Positions 10,241 to 18,888 of a stretch of DNA of 64,000 bases are shown here, one piece after another. The translations under genes and the position numbers were made by a program. The stretch is from Ruegeria sp. ANG-R (GTDB lineage: Bacteria; Pseudomonadota; Alphaproteobacteria; Rhodobacterales; Rhodobacteraceae). Location: assembly GCF_000813985.1 (NCBI RefSeq), contig NZ_JWLJ01000001.1, positions 360,453-424,452 on the forward strand, given 5' to 3'. The notes below the pieces were generated by a model. That model had not been told where the DNA came from. It did no database searches and saw only the letters and a list, made by a program, of their open reading frames with translations. Numbering within the stretch: position 1 is the first letter of the stretch; every line of letters begins with the position of its first letter.

Positions 10241-10843
10241 TGATTTGGCTGACTGTGTCAGGTTGATCGCCTGGGGGTTCGGATAGCGCGGTTCCATGAG
10301 GTTTCTTACCTCGTAGTGGATTAAACGCGGGGATGTGAACAAGGTTGCTGTATTTGGACCGGAAAGCTGATCGGTCCGAGATGCTGCGAAAAGGTCAGGG
10401 TTTGGTGTTTGCTTGGGTTTCCGACTTTCCACGCGCGGAAAGGGATCACCCCGTCGGTATGTACAACGTCTTGGCGGGACGCACGGCGGGGTAGCTGATG
10501 GGTGTACCCAACTAGGGAAGGGCATTGGTCCTGAGCGGACCGCGTTTGGCCCGCGAAATTAGAGACCTATCCAGATTTGGTCGGGATCTGCTCCCCGGCC
10601 GCTGGTATGGTAGCGTTTTGGTCAGACAGCAAGCTCAATGAGGGTCTGTTCACAATAGCCCACTCGTTTACGCCGTTGATCAGAGGTCCGTTCGACCGAG
10701 AACCTTCGACGCTAGGATGCCTCAGAACTCCGGGCAACTTGTTCAATCTGCCATTCGGCTTTTGCGTGCGAAATTTGACGATGGTCCTTTCAACAAAGCG
10801 CAGGAGCGCATTCGTATAGATGTCTATCTGAAGAAAAAACTAT
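10241..10843. other. Non-coding or decayed stretch, no gene recognised
   Basis: About 600 bases between the IalB-like gene and the first pseudogene. Short open frames exist on both strands (97 codons at 10232-10525 minus, 80 codons at 10577-10819 plus), but none has a ribosome site, domain pattern or convincing composition. In the third plus frame the last 100 bases read as protein-like sequence (KFDDGPFNKAQERIRID), which may be the eroded front of the isomerase pseudogene or of another lost gene. No inverted repeats or transposase motifs were found. Confidence 0.4.
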
Positions 10844-11305
10844 GCCGGCGTCACATATGAGACGTTTCTGGAGCGCACGGGTAACCATACGCGGGCCTGT
10901 ATGTTGTGCAACCCGTCGCATTAAATCCTGCAATACCTTGATTACCCAGACAAGATCGACATCTACAAAGTCCGGATAAGGATGTTTCATGTCAAGGATG
11001 CCGAGTTCAATCCGACCGGTCGAAGGGCGTCTATTCTGGATATCAAAGTTGGGTCGATCGGGCAGGAAGGTTCCATTCTCTTGGCAATGGTCAGGTGGAT
11101 TTTGGGGGCTTCTCAAAATTGGCGGCAAACAATTTTGACGGCTAGGCAGTGGTCGAGTGGGAATGCTGTCTTAAACACTCCGATGACGGGGCGCGTGAAG
11201 GAGCGCAGTTTGTATCCGATCACATTGTCTGCGTCACTGAGAAGGCTTTTTGTTGATTTCGCGGATAGCGGTGCCGACGAAACGGCAAACCGCAAAATGC
11301 TGTAG
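10844..11305 (+). pseudogene. Remnant of sugar phosphate isomerase/epimerase (C-terminal part)
   Basis: Read across frames, this stretch gives the C-terminal half of a TIM-barrel sugar phosphate isomerase/epimerase: TYETFLERTGNH, then LDY...IDIY, MFHVKDAEFNPTGR, GQVDFG, AVVEWECCLKH, DDGAREGAQF and ANRKML. It is broken by TAA at 10922-10924, a frameshift near 11020 just after NPTGR, TAG at 11144-11146 where the family has Trp, and another frameshift near 11250. The N-terminal half is missing or unrecognisable. It lies 8 bases before a decayed Gfo/Idh/MocA oxidoreductase. The two families are commonly paired in sugar-catabolic operons, so both are remains of one lost operon. Confidence 0.8.
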
Positions 11306-11313
11306 ATTGACTG

Positions 11314-12466
11314 ATGGTTACAGGACGTAATGATGAGACTTCGAGGCGCATACACCTTGGAATGGTTGGCGGCGGCGCTGATGCATTCATAGGTGGCGTG
11401 TATCGTATTGCAGCGCGATTGGACGACAAGTTTGAATTGGTCGCCGGTGCTTTGTCTTCAACGCCGGAGAAATCTCGTGAAAGCGGAGAGGCGCTGAGCC
11501 TAGAGCGGATGTACGACGATTTCAAGCAAATGGCGATCAGAGAGACACGGCTCGAGTCAGGGATCGAAGCGGTCTCAATCGTTACGCCTAACCACGTTCA
11601 CTATGCCGCAGCGCGCGAGTTTCTGAGGCGTGGGGTTCATGGGATCTGCGGCAAGCTACTTAACTCGATCCTTGGCCATGCGAAAAAGCTTGGGAAAGCG
11701 GCTGAAAGATCAAACGCATTGTTTATTCTGAGCCATAACTGTTCGGGCTTTTCGATGGTTCGGTAGGCTCGTGAGATGGTTGCCACAGCGGAGATTGGCA
11801 AAATCCGCGTGGTGCAGGTTGAGTATCCGCAGGATTAGCGGACCAAACAGCAGGATTTCAAGCAGGCAGAATGGCGAACCGACCCGAACGCTCTGGCGCG
11901 GGTGGATCTACGGGCGTCATAGGAACTCACGCATATAACGTTGCCTGCTTTGTAACCGGGTCGCAGGCCGTCTGTCTGGCTGCCGATCTGCAGGCCTTTG
12001 TGCCGGGTCGCTTGGTCGATGACAATGCCCATGTCATAATAGGGTTTGAGGGCGGTGCGCGCGGGATGTTGTGGTCATCACAGATCGCACCCTGTAACGA
12101 AAACGCGCTTCGGTTGCGTGTCTATGGCGAGAGAGGTGGGCTGGAATGGGCGCAGGAAGATCCGAACTATCTTTGGTTTACTCCATACGGCGAACCAAAG
12201 CGTCTGATCATGCGAAATGGGGCAGGTGCGGCTGACGCTGCCAGTCGGCAAGTAGAGTTCCTTCAGGGCATCCTGAGGGATATCTTGAAGGGTTCGCCAA
12301 CATCTACGCAGAAGCGGCGAATGCCATCATGGCTTTTCGAAACGGGACTTCGCCTGATGCATTAGTTGTTTATCCGACAGTTTACGATGGACTTAACGAC
12401 ATTTAGTTTGTGGCAGCGCCTGTGAAAAGCTCTGCAAGGAATTCGGCTTGGGCCCGTTTGCAATAG
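11314..12466 (+). pseudogene. Decayed Gfo/Idh/MocA family NAD(P)-dependent oxidoreductase
   Basis: The N-terminal Rossmann part is intact (LGMVGGG motif near residue 15, then EAVSIVTPNHVHYAAA). The frame is then cut by TAG at 11764-11766 (family Gln), TAG at 11836-11838 (family Trp after YPQD), a frameshift near 11885, a second near 12250 and TAG at 12404-12406. Joined across these lesions, the product follows the family to its end: GAGGSTG-IGTHAYN, DDNAHV, LWFTPYGEPKRL, GHPEGYLEGFANIYAEAA and a final SSARNSAWARLQ before the stop at 12464. The proposed in-frame stops fit single C-to-T or G-to-A changes (CAG or TGG to TAG). The product cannot be functional. It would have oxidised a sugar or polyol together with the neighbouring isomerase. 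Confidence 0.88.
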
Positions 12467-12897
12467 AGCGTCCGGCTTTGCACATTGGATGAGTTCTTAG
12501 CTCGTAATCCCCACGGTGTTTTTCACATGACCGCTCAGCAGGTAGCGCTGGACTTACCGATATCTGCGAAAGTGAATGTAGCCGATATAGTAATTCCACA
12601 CATCGCCGTTAGCCGACTGATGATACCTGTAGCGGGCCGGCATTTGCGGATTGAAACGGCGATGTTTAGGGATGGGAACGCGCGTGCTTCGCAGACCTGG
12701 CTCGCTCAGTTTTGTGTGGAGTCTGGTCAACTATTAGAGTTCACCCCGTTTTGTTCCGGCCTTCATGCGACCATGCGGGTTCTAGTTACCAGCCCAGATC
12801 ACTTGGTTGATTTCGTTGATCACGTTATTCTACTTTATTTCCATTCGATGACTGGTCCCGAACTGTCGTTGCTAACAACCGGATTGCGAATAGCACC
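12467..12897. other. Intergenic stretch before the cyclase gene
   Basis: About 430 bases. A 146-codon frame (12485-12925 plus) would need a TTG start, has no ribosome site, no recognisable domain and overlaps the cyclase start, so it is not called as a gene. The last 150 bases are visibly richer in A and T and probably hold the promoter of the signalling cassette; no specific box was identified. Confidence 0.4.
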
Positions 12898-13788
12898 GTG
12901 GAAACCAAATTTGTCACGACCATAATTGCCGACATATCGGATAGTACCCCGTTCTACGAAGCGATGGGGGACGATCAGGCGCAGGAGTTGATACAGATTG
13001 AAATTGACCGATTGCGTGAGGTTTTGCGCCGTTACGGTGGCGTGCCTGTCGGTCAGAAAGGCGATGACGTTTTATGCTATTTCAGCGATCCAGAGGCCGC
13101 CACTAACTCAGTTTTGGAGATGATCCAGAAGCCACCGGGCACATTGCTGTCAGTCCATGCAGGTGCGCATCAAGGTCCCGTCGTGGTCGGCTACAATGGT
13201 ATTTTTGGCGAGACCGTAAATTTGACCGCTCGCCTTGCGGCTGTCGCCAACCCCGGCGAAGCCTGTATCAGCGACAGCGTCGTTAAAGACCTGAGCCCTG
13301 AAACTAGACGGTTGCTTACTGCAATCGGGTCACTTCGCCTGAAAGGTGTAAGCCAGCCGGTCAAAGCCTATTCTGTTGCAGCGTCTACCGAAGGGTTGAG
13401 TACCGTGATGCACTTGCCGACACAGTCGACCGGCGACATCCTTGGCAGAAGTCAGAACGAGAATTTTGCACTCGTTCTCTATCACGACGATCTTACTTGG
13501 CGGTGCCGTGAAGGGGGCGAGCTCAAAATCGGCAGATCTAATCAGTGTGATGTGATCCTACCGGAACCTTGGGTGTCGCGGTTTCACGCCATTCTCAGCA
13601 TGAAAGGCGGAAAGCTGTTGCTGACGGATCGCAGTTCATCAGGGACGTACGTGCAGTTCGAGAATGCACGTGAAGTTCAGCTTAAACGCGAAAACATAAT
13701 GCTGGCTGACAGCGGATTGATTTCGCCCGCGCTTCCAGTTTTGCACGCAGATGCACGTCCTTTGGAGTTCGAAGTCGTTCGGCGATAG
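12898..13788 (+). CDS. Class III nucleotide cyclase-like protein with C-terminal FHA domain
   Basis: 296 residues, GTG start, no membrane segment. Residues 1-160 form a class III cyclase homology domain with both metal-binding Asp positions (ADIS, D12; KGDD, D56) and the transition-state Asn and Arg (N108, R112 in VNLTAR). The base-selecting positions look altered: Lys is two rather than four residues before D56, and the usual Asp in D-x-F-G is Gly101. Residues about 190-280 form an FHA domain with the phosphothreonine-binding set IGRS (211-214), SRFH (227-230) and SSGT (247-250). By family, FHA domains bind phosphothreonine. The Ser/Thr kinase 600 bases downstream is the obvious partner (inference). 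It may make a cyclic nucleotide, use GTP, or act only as a binding domain. Confidence 0.85.
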   Translation: METKFVTTIIADISDSTPFYEAMGDDQAQELIQIEIDRLREVLRRYGGVPVGQKGDDVLCYFSDPEAATNSVLEMIQKPPGTLLSVHAGAHQGPVVVGYNGIFGETVNLTARLAAVANPGEACISDSVVKDLSPETRRLLTAIGSLRLKGVSQPVKAYSVAASTEGLSTVMHLPTQSTGDILGRSQNENFALVLYHDDLTWRCREGGELKIGRSNQCDVILPEPWVSRFHAILSMKGGKLLLTDRSSSGTYVQFENAREVQLKRENIMLADSGLISPALPVLHADARPLEFEVVRR

Positions 13789-13901
13789 CTTATCCGAATA
13801 TCCAAATTTTAGGTTCTGTGGCCAAAGTCTCAGAAAGAAACCTGAAATTTGTGTTAGAATCAGCACGAATTGTGAATTTCAACCTAGGACGGGAGGGAAA
13901 G

Positions 13902-14366
13902 ATGTCATTGAGACTATCGGGAAGCCAAATTCGTCAGGGCGCGCTTATCTTCGGAACTTCAACGCTGATGTTCGGAGCTGATGCTGTGGCACAATCGGCG
14001 ATGCCCAATGCCTGCCCAGTCGATGGTTGTGAGGTACGCATCACGTCGATTGCCAGAGACGGCGACGAACTCATCATCACTTATGAATCAAACTTTACTC
14101 CAGACGTATCAAAGAACCATTTCCATGCTTGGTGGGGAGACAGTTATTCCGTTGAGCAGGTTGGCAGAAATGCCCAAAGCGAGTTCAACGTTGTTCAGGG
14201 CAGATGGCATCGGCACGATGACTATCCGACTTATGTGACCAAGGAGGCGGCCTCTACGGCGGCGCGTGACGGAGGTACGACAATGTGCGTTACTGCTGCC
14301 GATAGGGACCACAATATACTGGATGCAACCAAGTATCATTGCGTGGATGTGCAGGAGCACTTCTAA
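13902..14366 (+). CDS. Small secreted protein of unknown function within the kinase cassette
   Basis: 154 residues from the ATG at 13902, chosen because GGGAGGG lies 4 bases upstream and the N-terminus is then a plausible signal peptide (hydrophobic from about residue 14 to AVAQS). An upstream in-frame ATG at 13818 would add 28 polar residues and spoil the signal. The mature part has four cysteines (NACPVDGC near the start, TTMC and YHC near the end) and a His/Trp-rich centre (NHFHAWWGD, WHRHDD), suggesting a disulfide-bonded periplasmic domain that could bind metal or ligand. I do not recognise the family. It sits between the cyclase-FHA gene and the kinase gene with short gaps, so a role as sensor or partner is inferred from position only. 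Confidence 0.6.
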   Translation: MSLRLSGSQIRQGALIFGTSTLMFGADAVAQSAMPNACPVDGCEVRITSIARDGDELIITYESNFTPDVSKNHFHAWWGDSYSVEQVGRNAQSEFNVVQGRWHRHDDYPTYVTKEAASTAARDGGTTMCVTAADRDHNILDATKYHCVDVQEHF

Positions 14367-14381
14367 AGCGCTAGATGTATC

Positions 14382-17300
14382 ATGAGTTTTCCCGCGTTCA
14401 TTGGCCGGTACGCGGTAGAAAGAGAGATCGCGAGTGGTGGTTTCGCCGCCGTCGTTCTTGCGCGGGATGATGAGTTGGAGGTTCCGGTAACACTCAAGAT
14501 CCTGCACTCGAACCTTGCTGCCAATGACAAGGTCATCGCCCATTTTCTTGACGAAGCACGGCTTTTGCGGCGCATTCGATCACCGCGCGTGGTTTCCGTA
14601 CATGATGTGGGGCGATTGGAAGATGGACGCCCCTATTTTGTCATGGACTACGCGGATCGGGGAACGTTGGCTGAACGCCTAAAGCAATTGGAGCCATCGG
14701 TGTTAGCCAGACGTGAGGGGGTGGAGATTCTAATTGATGCGTTGGCTGATGGCTTATCTGCTGTGCATGACGCAAATGTCGTACACCGGGACGTCAAGCC
14801 CGCAAACGTCCTTTTACAACGTGTCAAGCGTTCCAAAGAGGACGAAAAAATGACCTCTTTTAAAGCGTTGGTCGGGCGCGATGAGAGGGTTTTTCTGGCT
14901 GATCTGGGGATTGCGAAGGATCTGGCTATCGGCGTGACCGGTGCGACCATGATGGCCGGAACACCGCTTTATCAGGCACCGGAGCAGGCTGAGCACGGAC
15001 AATCCGTGACACCGATGACCGATATTTACTCAGCCAGTGCGCTGATGTGGCACGTACTGACAGGCAAAGCGCCGCCGCCATTCCACCGTGTCACCGAATA
15101 TCTTTCCGGCTTGCCAGAGATGTGGCGCGATTGCATCGAGCACGGAATGGCAATGGACCCAGAGGCACGGTTTCTGGATATGATATCCTGGCGCAATGCG
15201 ATGAACGAGGCACTGGATCGCGACCGGAGAGAAGCCGCATCAGAGGCCGTGACCGAGATATCTGAAAGTCGGGTGGAATGCCCCTACAAGGGGCTTGCTG
15301 CGTTCCAACCAGAAGATTCCAATTACTTCTTTGGTCGTGAAGATCTGGTGAAGGAACTTGTTCACCGGCTACAGCAGAGCCGCATACTGGTTCTGGGTGG
15401 CCCATCCGGCAGCGGTAAATCATCCGTTTTACGCGCAGGGTTGCTTCCTGCTGTCGCCGCGAATGCAATATCCGGAAGCGAAAACTGGCGTATATGTGTG
15501 TTTACTCCCGGTCGCGACCCGATGACCGATCTGTATTTTCAACTCATCGGTGACAATTCTCACCTCACGGCTCAGTTGTCGCTTGATGATTTCATTGCCT
15601 ATCCAAGCGCGGCGCGGCGCCTGGCAACCGCTAATGAGGGAGAGTTACTCATATGCATAGACCAGTTTGAAGAGCTATTTACTCTGGTCAAACGGGAACG
15701 CAGGAGCAAGTTCATCGAGGCTTTGTCTGCGATGACTGACCCCGCGGACAGCCGTGTTCGCATAGTGTTGACGATCCGCGCAGACTTTTATGCATCATGC
15801 GCGGAAATACCCTGGCTTGCGGACCGTATCTCGGAAAATCAGTTTCTGGTTGGACCAATGACACGTCCCGAGCTTCGCCGTGCGATTAGCGAACCGGCAC
15901 ATGCTGCAGGGCTGCACATGGACAGATCACTTATCGACGCGATAGTTGATGAGGCTGGGCGCGAGGCGGGCTCGCTCCCGCTGGTGGCACATTCGCTCTA
16001 TGAAACATGGAGCAGACGCAAAGGCGCAGTTATGTCACTGGACGGCTATCGCCAATCCGGCGGCGTTGCGGGGGCAATCAGCCAGACGGCTGAAACCCTT
16101 TTCACTGACGGGTTTGACCAAGATCAGCAAGAAGCAACTCGGAGGCTGTTTCTGCGTCTTGTGACGCCCGGAGAGGGAACGCCGGATACACGTCGACTGC
16201 TGCCGATAGATGAAGTTGAGCGTGACGCTGATCCGAACACAACCAGGCGTGTTGTCGAAGCGCTGACGGATGCGCGGCTTCTGACGCTAGATGACAAAAA
16301 CGTCCAGATCGCGCACGAGGCGCTGCTGCGTACTTGGCCAAGGTTGAAATCATGGATCGAAGGTAGCCGTGATGATCTGCGAATGCGCCAGCGCATACAG
16401 CACGATGCCGCAGAGTGGGAGGGCGAGTGTCGCGAGCCGGACTTACTGTATCGTGGAACAAGGCTTTTGGCCGCCGAAGAATGGTCGACAAAAAATAAGA
16501 ATGTGCTCGGAGCGCTTGAACGAGAATTTCTGGGCGAGGCACGGGAAGCGCGAAGCAAAGCGCAAGCCGCATCCAGTTGGCGTCGACGGCGTCGACGGCG
16601 GATCAACCAGGCAGCTGTGGCTGCACTTGCTCTATTGGCTGTTGGCGCGACGGTTTCTTCGTTTCTTGCAATTCGCGCGTCCAACCTTGCTGAAAGCAAC
16701 CGAAAGATCGCGGTCGTTGCGACGGCTGAAGCTAATGAGAGGTTCGCAAGGGCGCTTGGTGCTGCAGCAAACGGGCTGTCAAAAACCGACCCGTTGCTTG
16801 CGTTGTCGTTGAGTGCCGAAGCGATTGCTCGCGCTGAGTCAGCAGGCTCCACCTCAGAGGCCCGGGCGGCGATGCTCATGGCCCGGCAAAAACTGGGTGA
16901 GACAGGGCTTATCCCACTGGGCAGTCCTTTCACAGTTGGTGATGCTCAGACCATGGCCATTGACGCGTCTGGTTCGAGAATTGCAGTCGGATTGCGCGAT
17001 GGGCGTATCGTCGTCCACAGTACAGCATCTGGTGGCGCAATACTGGCTGAGTTGGTTGGGCATTCGGGCGGGATAAGGGACATTGCCTTTTCTCCGGATG
17101 GTGACCTCCTGGTCTCGGCGGCGACGGACGGGGATGTCCGGCTTTGGAGTGTGTCCTCATCCAAGCATGGTCCGATCACCACGTTATTTTCCGGTAATGA
17201 TGTGGCCTTTGGTGTGGCCTTCGATTCTACCGGAGAGCGCGTCGCGTCAGCCACCGGAGACGGGACAGTGCGTCTTTGGGATGTTTCGAACGGGATGCAG

Positions 17301-18800
17301 ATTGGAGAGCCTTTGGCGGAAATGCCGCTCGGCTTCAAAAGGGTTGCGTTTTCTCCGGTTTCGGATGGTTTGGTTGCCGGGAATGTTGATGGGGCAATCT
17401 TCGGCTGGCGTAATTCCGAAGCCACCCCCGCCTTCGCTCCGATACCTGGTGGACCACTGGGGCCGGACCCGGACCATCTGTCATTCAGTAGCGACGGCAG
17501 TGCCTTTGCTGTGTCTCATACGAACGGAAAAGTCACGATGATTGGTTTTCCCGATGGGGTCCCAATCGTTGATCGCTTTGCCGGAGGCGAGGCGATTGTC
17601 GCTGCCACCTTCGCGGGGTCGGAAAATTTTCTGGTGGGTGCGGGCGAAGACGGAACGCTTCGTCTGGAAGACGCAAGCATGGAGCCGGTCGGCGATGTTG
17701 TGCAGGGGCACAGTCAGAGAATTGTTGACCTCGAAGCGGCCAAACACGCGCCCTTGTTGGCGACACTGGGTCGAGATCAACAGGTGCGCTTATGGCGGAT
17801 CGGAACAGAACCCGGCGACAAAGAAAAGCTCACTTTGCAGAATGGCGCAAAAGCGCTGGGGATAGCATATAAGCAGGATGGCAACTCTGTTGCAGTTGGC
17901 GACAGCGACGGAAACATCTGGATCTGGAAACTCGGCTCTGCCATGAAGCCCATGCTGTTGAAGGGGCACGAAAGTCAGGTATGGGCTATCGCGTTTTCGC
18001 AAGATGGCAACACTATGGTGACGGGTGATCGTGACGGTGACCTGAAAGTCTGGGACATGGTCTCCATGCGACTGGCGGATCAAATCAACCTAGGGCAGTC
18101 GTCGGTTTGGTCCATAGTGCCAATTGATGCAGCGCAGTTTTTCGTGGCTACAGCAAACGGTGTGCATCAGATCGATGTTTCAGATGCAAGAGTGGTCAGA
18201 GTGTTCGATCCGGCCGAAACTCCATTTAATCGCGCTGCCATTTCGAATGATGGAAGGAACCTTGCAGCGGCATCTGCGGATGGGAAAGTCTATGTCTGGT
18301 CGATTGAGGACGGTCAGTTGAATCAGGTGATTGAGGCTGATGACAACACCCTTTGGAGCATCGCATTTAATACCGACGACACGCGTGTCGCGACGGCATC
18401 AAGCGATGAAGTGGTGAAGGTCTGGGATCTGGAAAGCGGCCAAGAACTGGCTTCATATGGTGGCCACAAGGGAGGGGCTACTGACGTAACGTACCTAGCC
18501 GATGGCGCAACCATGGTCGCGACCGACAGATCAGGAGGGCTGCATTGGTGGGATACTGCCACAAACCGTCGGCTAGTGCCCGTCGAAAAGATCCATGCTG
18601 CTCCGAGTTGGAGAATCGCGCTGGCCCCTGACGGACAGTCCTTTGCAACCACAAGCGAAGGGGGGGATGTTCGGGTTTGGAACAGGCTGAGCTTAGATAT
18701 CGCATGTGCGCTGGGCAGCCCTACATTCGATAATGGGCGAAGGGTTCAGTATTTGGGCAGCGATGAACCAACGACGACTTGCGATGCGTTTGTAAAATGA
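14382..18800 (+). CDS. Ser/Thr protein kinase - STAND NTPase - transmembrane - WD40 repeat protein
   Basis: 1472 residues. Residues 8-285 are a Hanks-type kinase: glycine loop IASGGFAAVV, Lys39, Glu58, HRDVKPAN (catalytic D137), DLG at 174 in place of DFG, and a YQAPEQ activation-segment end, so it looks active. From about 298 (CPYKGLAAF, FFGRE) a STAND-type NTPase follows, with Walker A GPSGSGKSS near 342 and Walker B LLICIDQFEELF near 425. A run of Arg and one hydrophobic segment (about 741-766) probably anchors it in the inner membrane. From about 860 to 1440 there are about a dozen WD40 repeats (for example DGDVRLWS, DGTVRLWD, DGDLKVWD). By family, STAND proteins are ATP-driven switches whose repeat region senses a ligand; here the output would be phosphorylation. 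The FHA protein upstream is a likely reader. Confidence 0.9.
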   Translation: MSFPAFIGRYAVEREIASGGFAAVVLARDDELEVPVTLKILHSNLAANDKVIAHFLDEARLLRRIRSPRVVSVHDVGRLEDGRPYFVMDYADRGTLAERLKQLEPSVLARREGVEILIDALADGLSAVHDANVVHRDVKPANVLLQRVKRSKEDEKMTSFKALVGRDERVFLADLGIAKDLAIGVTGATMMAGTPLYQAPEQAEHGQSVTPMTDIYSASALMWHVLTGKAPPPFHRVTEYLSGLPEMWRDCIEHGMAMDPEARFLDMISWRNAMNEALDRDRREAASEAVTEISESRVECPYKGLAAFQPEDSNYFFGREDLVKELVHRLQQSRILVLGGPSGSGKSSVLRAGLLPAVAANAISGSENWRICVFTPGRDPMTDLYFQLIGDNSHLTAQLSLDDFIAYPSAARRLATANEGELLICIDQFEELFTLVKRERRSKFIEALSAMTDPADSRVRIVLTIRADFYASCAEIPWLADRISENQFLVGPMTRPELRRAISEPAHAAGLHMDRSLIDAIVDEAGREAGSLPLVAHSLYETWSRRKGAVMSLDGYRQSGGVAGAISQTAETLFTDGFDQDQQEATRRLFLRLVTPGEGTPDTRRLLPIDEVERDADPNTTRRVVEALTDARLLTLDDKNVQIAHEALLRTWPRLKSWIEGSRDDLRMRQRIQHDAAEWEGECREPDLLYRGTRLLAAEEWSTKNKNVLGALEREFLGEAREARSKAQAASSWRRRRRRRINQAAVAALALLAVGATVSSFLAIRASNLAESNRKIAVVATAEANERFARALGAAANGLSKTDPLLALSLSAEAIARAESAGSTSEARAAMLMARQKLGETGLIPLGSPFTVGDAQTMAIDASGSRIAVGLRDGRIVVHSTASGGAILAELVGHSGGIRDIAFSPDGDLLVSAATDGDVRLWSVSSSKHGPITTLFSGNDVAFGVAFDSTGERVASATGDGTVRLWDVSNGMQIGEPLAEMPLGFKRVAFSPVSDGLVAGNVDGAIFGWRNSEATPAFAPIPGGPLGPDPDHLSFSSDGSAFAVSHTNGKVTMIGFPDGVPIVDRFAGGEAIVAATFAGSENFLVGAGEDGTLRLEDASMEPVGDVVQGHSQRIVDLEAAKHAPLLATLGRDQQVRLWRIGTEPGDKEKLTLQNGAKALGIAYKQDGNSVAVGDSDGNIWIWKLGSAMKPMLLKGHESQVWAIAFSQDGNTMVTGDRDGDLKVWDMVSMRLADQINLGQSSVWSIVPIDAAQFFVATANGVHQIDVSDARVVRVFDPAETPFNRAAISNDGRNLAAASADGKVYVWSIEDGQLNQVIEADDNTLWSIAFNTDDTRVATASSDEVVKVWDLESGQELASYGGHKGGATDVTYLADGATMVATDRSGGLHWWDTATNRRLVPVEKIHAAPSWRIALAPDGQSFATTSEGGDVRVWNRLSLDIACALGSPTFDNGRRVQYLGSDEPTTTCDAFVK

Positions 18801-18888
18801 ACAGTCATATAGGGAGGCAAGTCCTTAGTATGGCGTGGTAGCGATGCTTTTGCAGGTACATTGTCCCTGCCAAAGACAACAACAAATC

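Noticed and set aside
12485..12925. 146-codon plus-strand open frame
   Set aside because: TTG start, no ribosome site, no recognisable domain, and it overlaps the start of the cyclase gene in another frame.
18801..18888. Possible bidirectional terminator between the kinase and HAD genes
   Set aside because: The only stem (TTTGCAGG / CCTGCCAAA) has a bulge and long loop, and no T run, so it was not listed as a feature.
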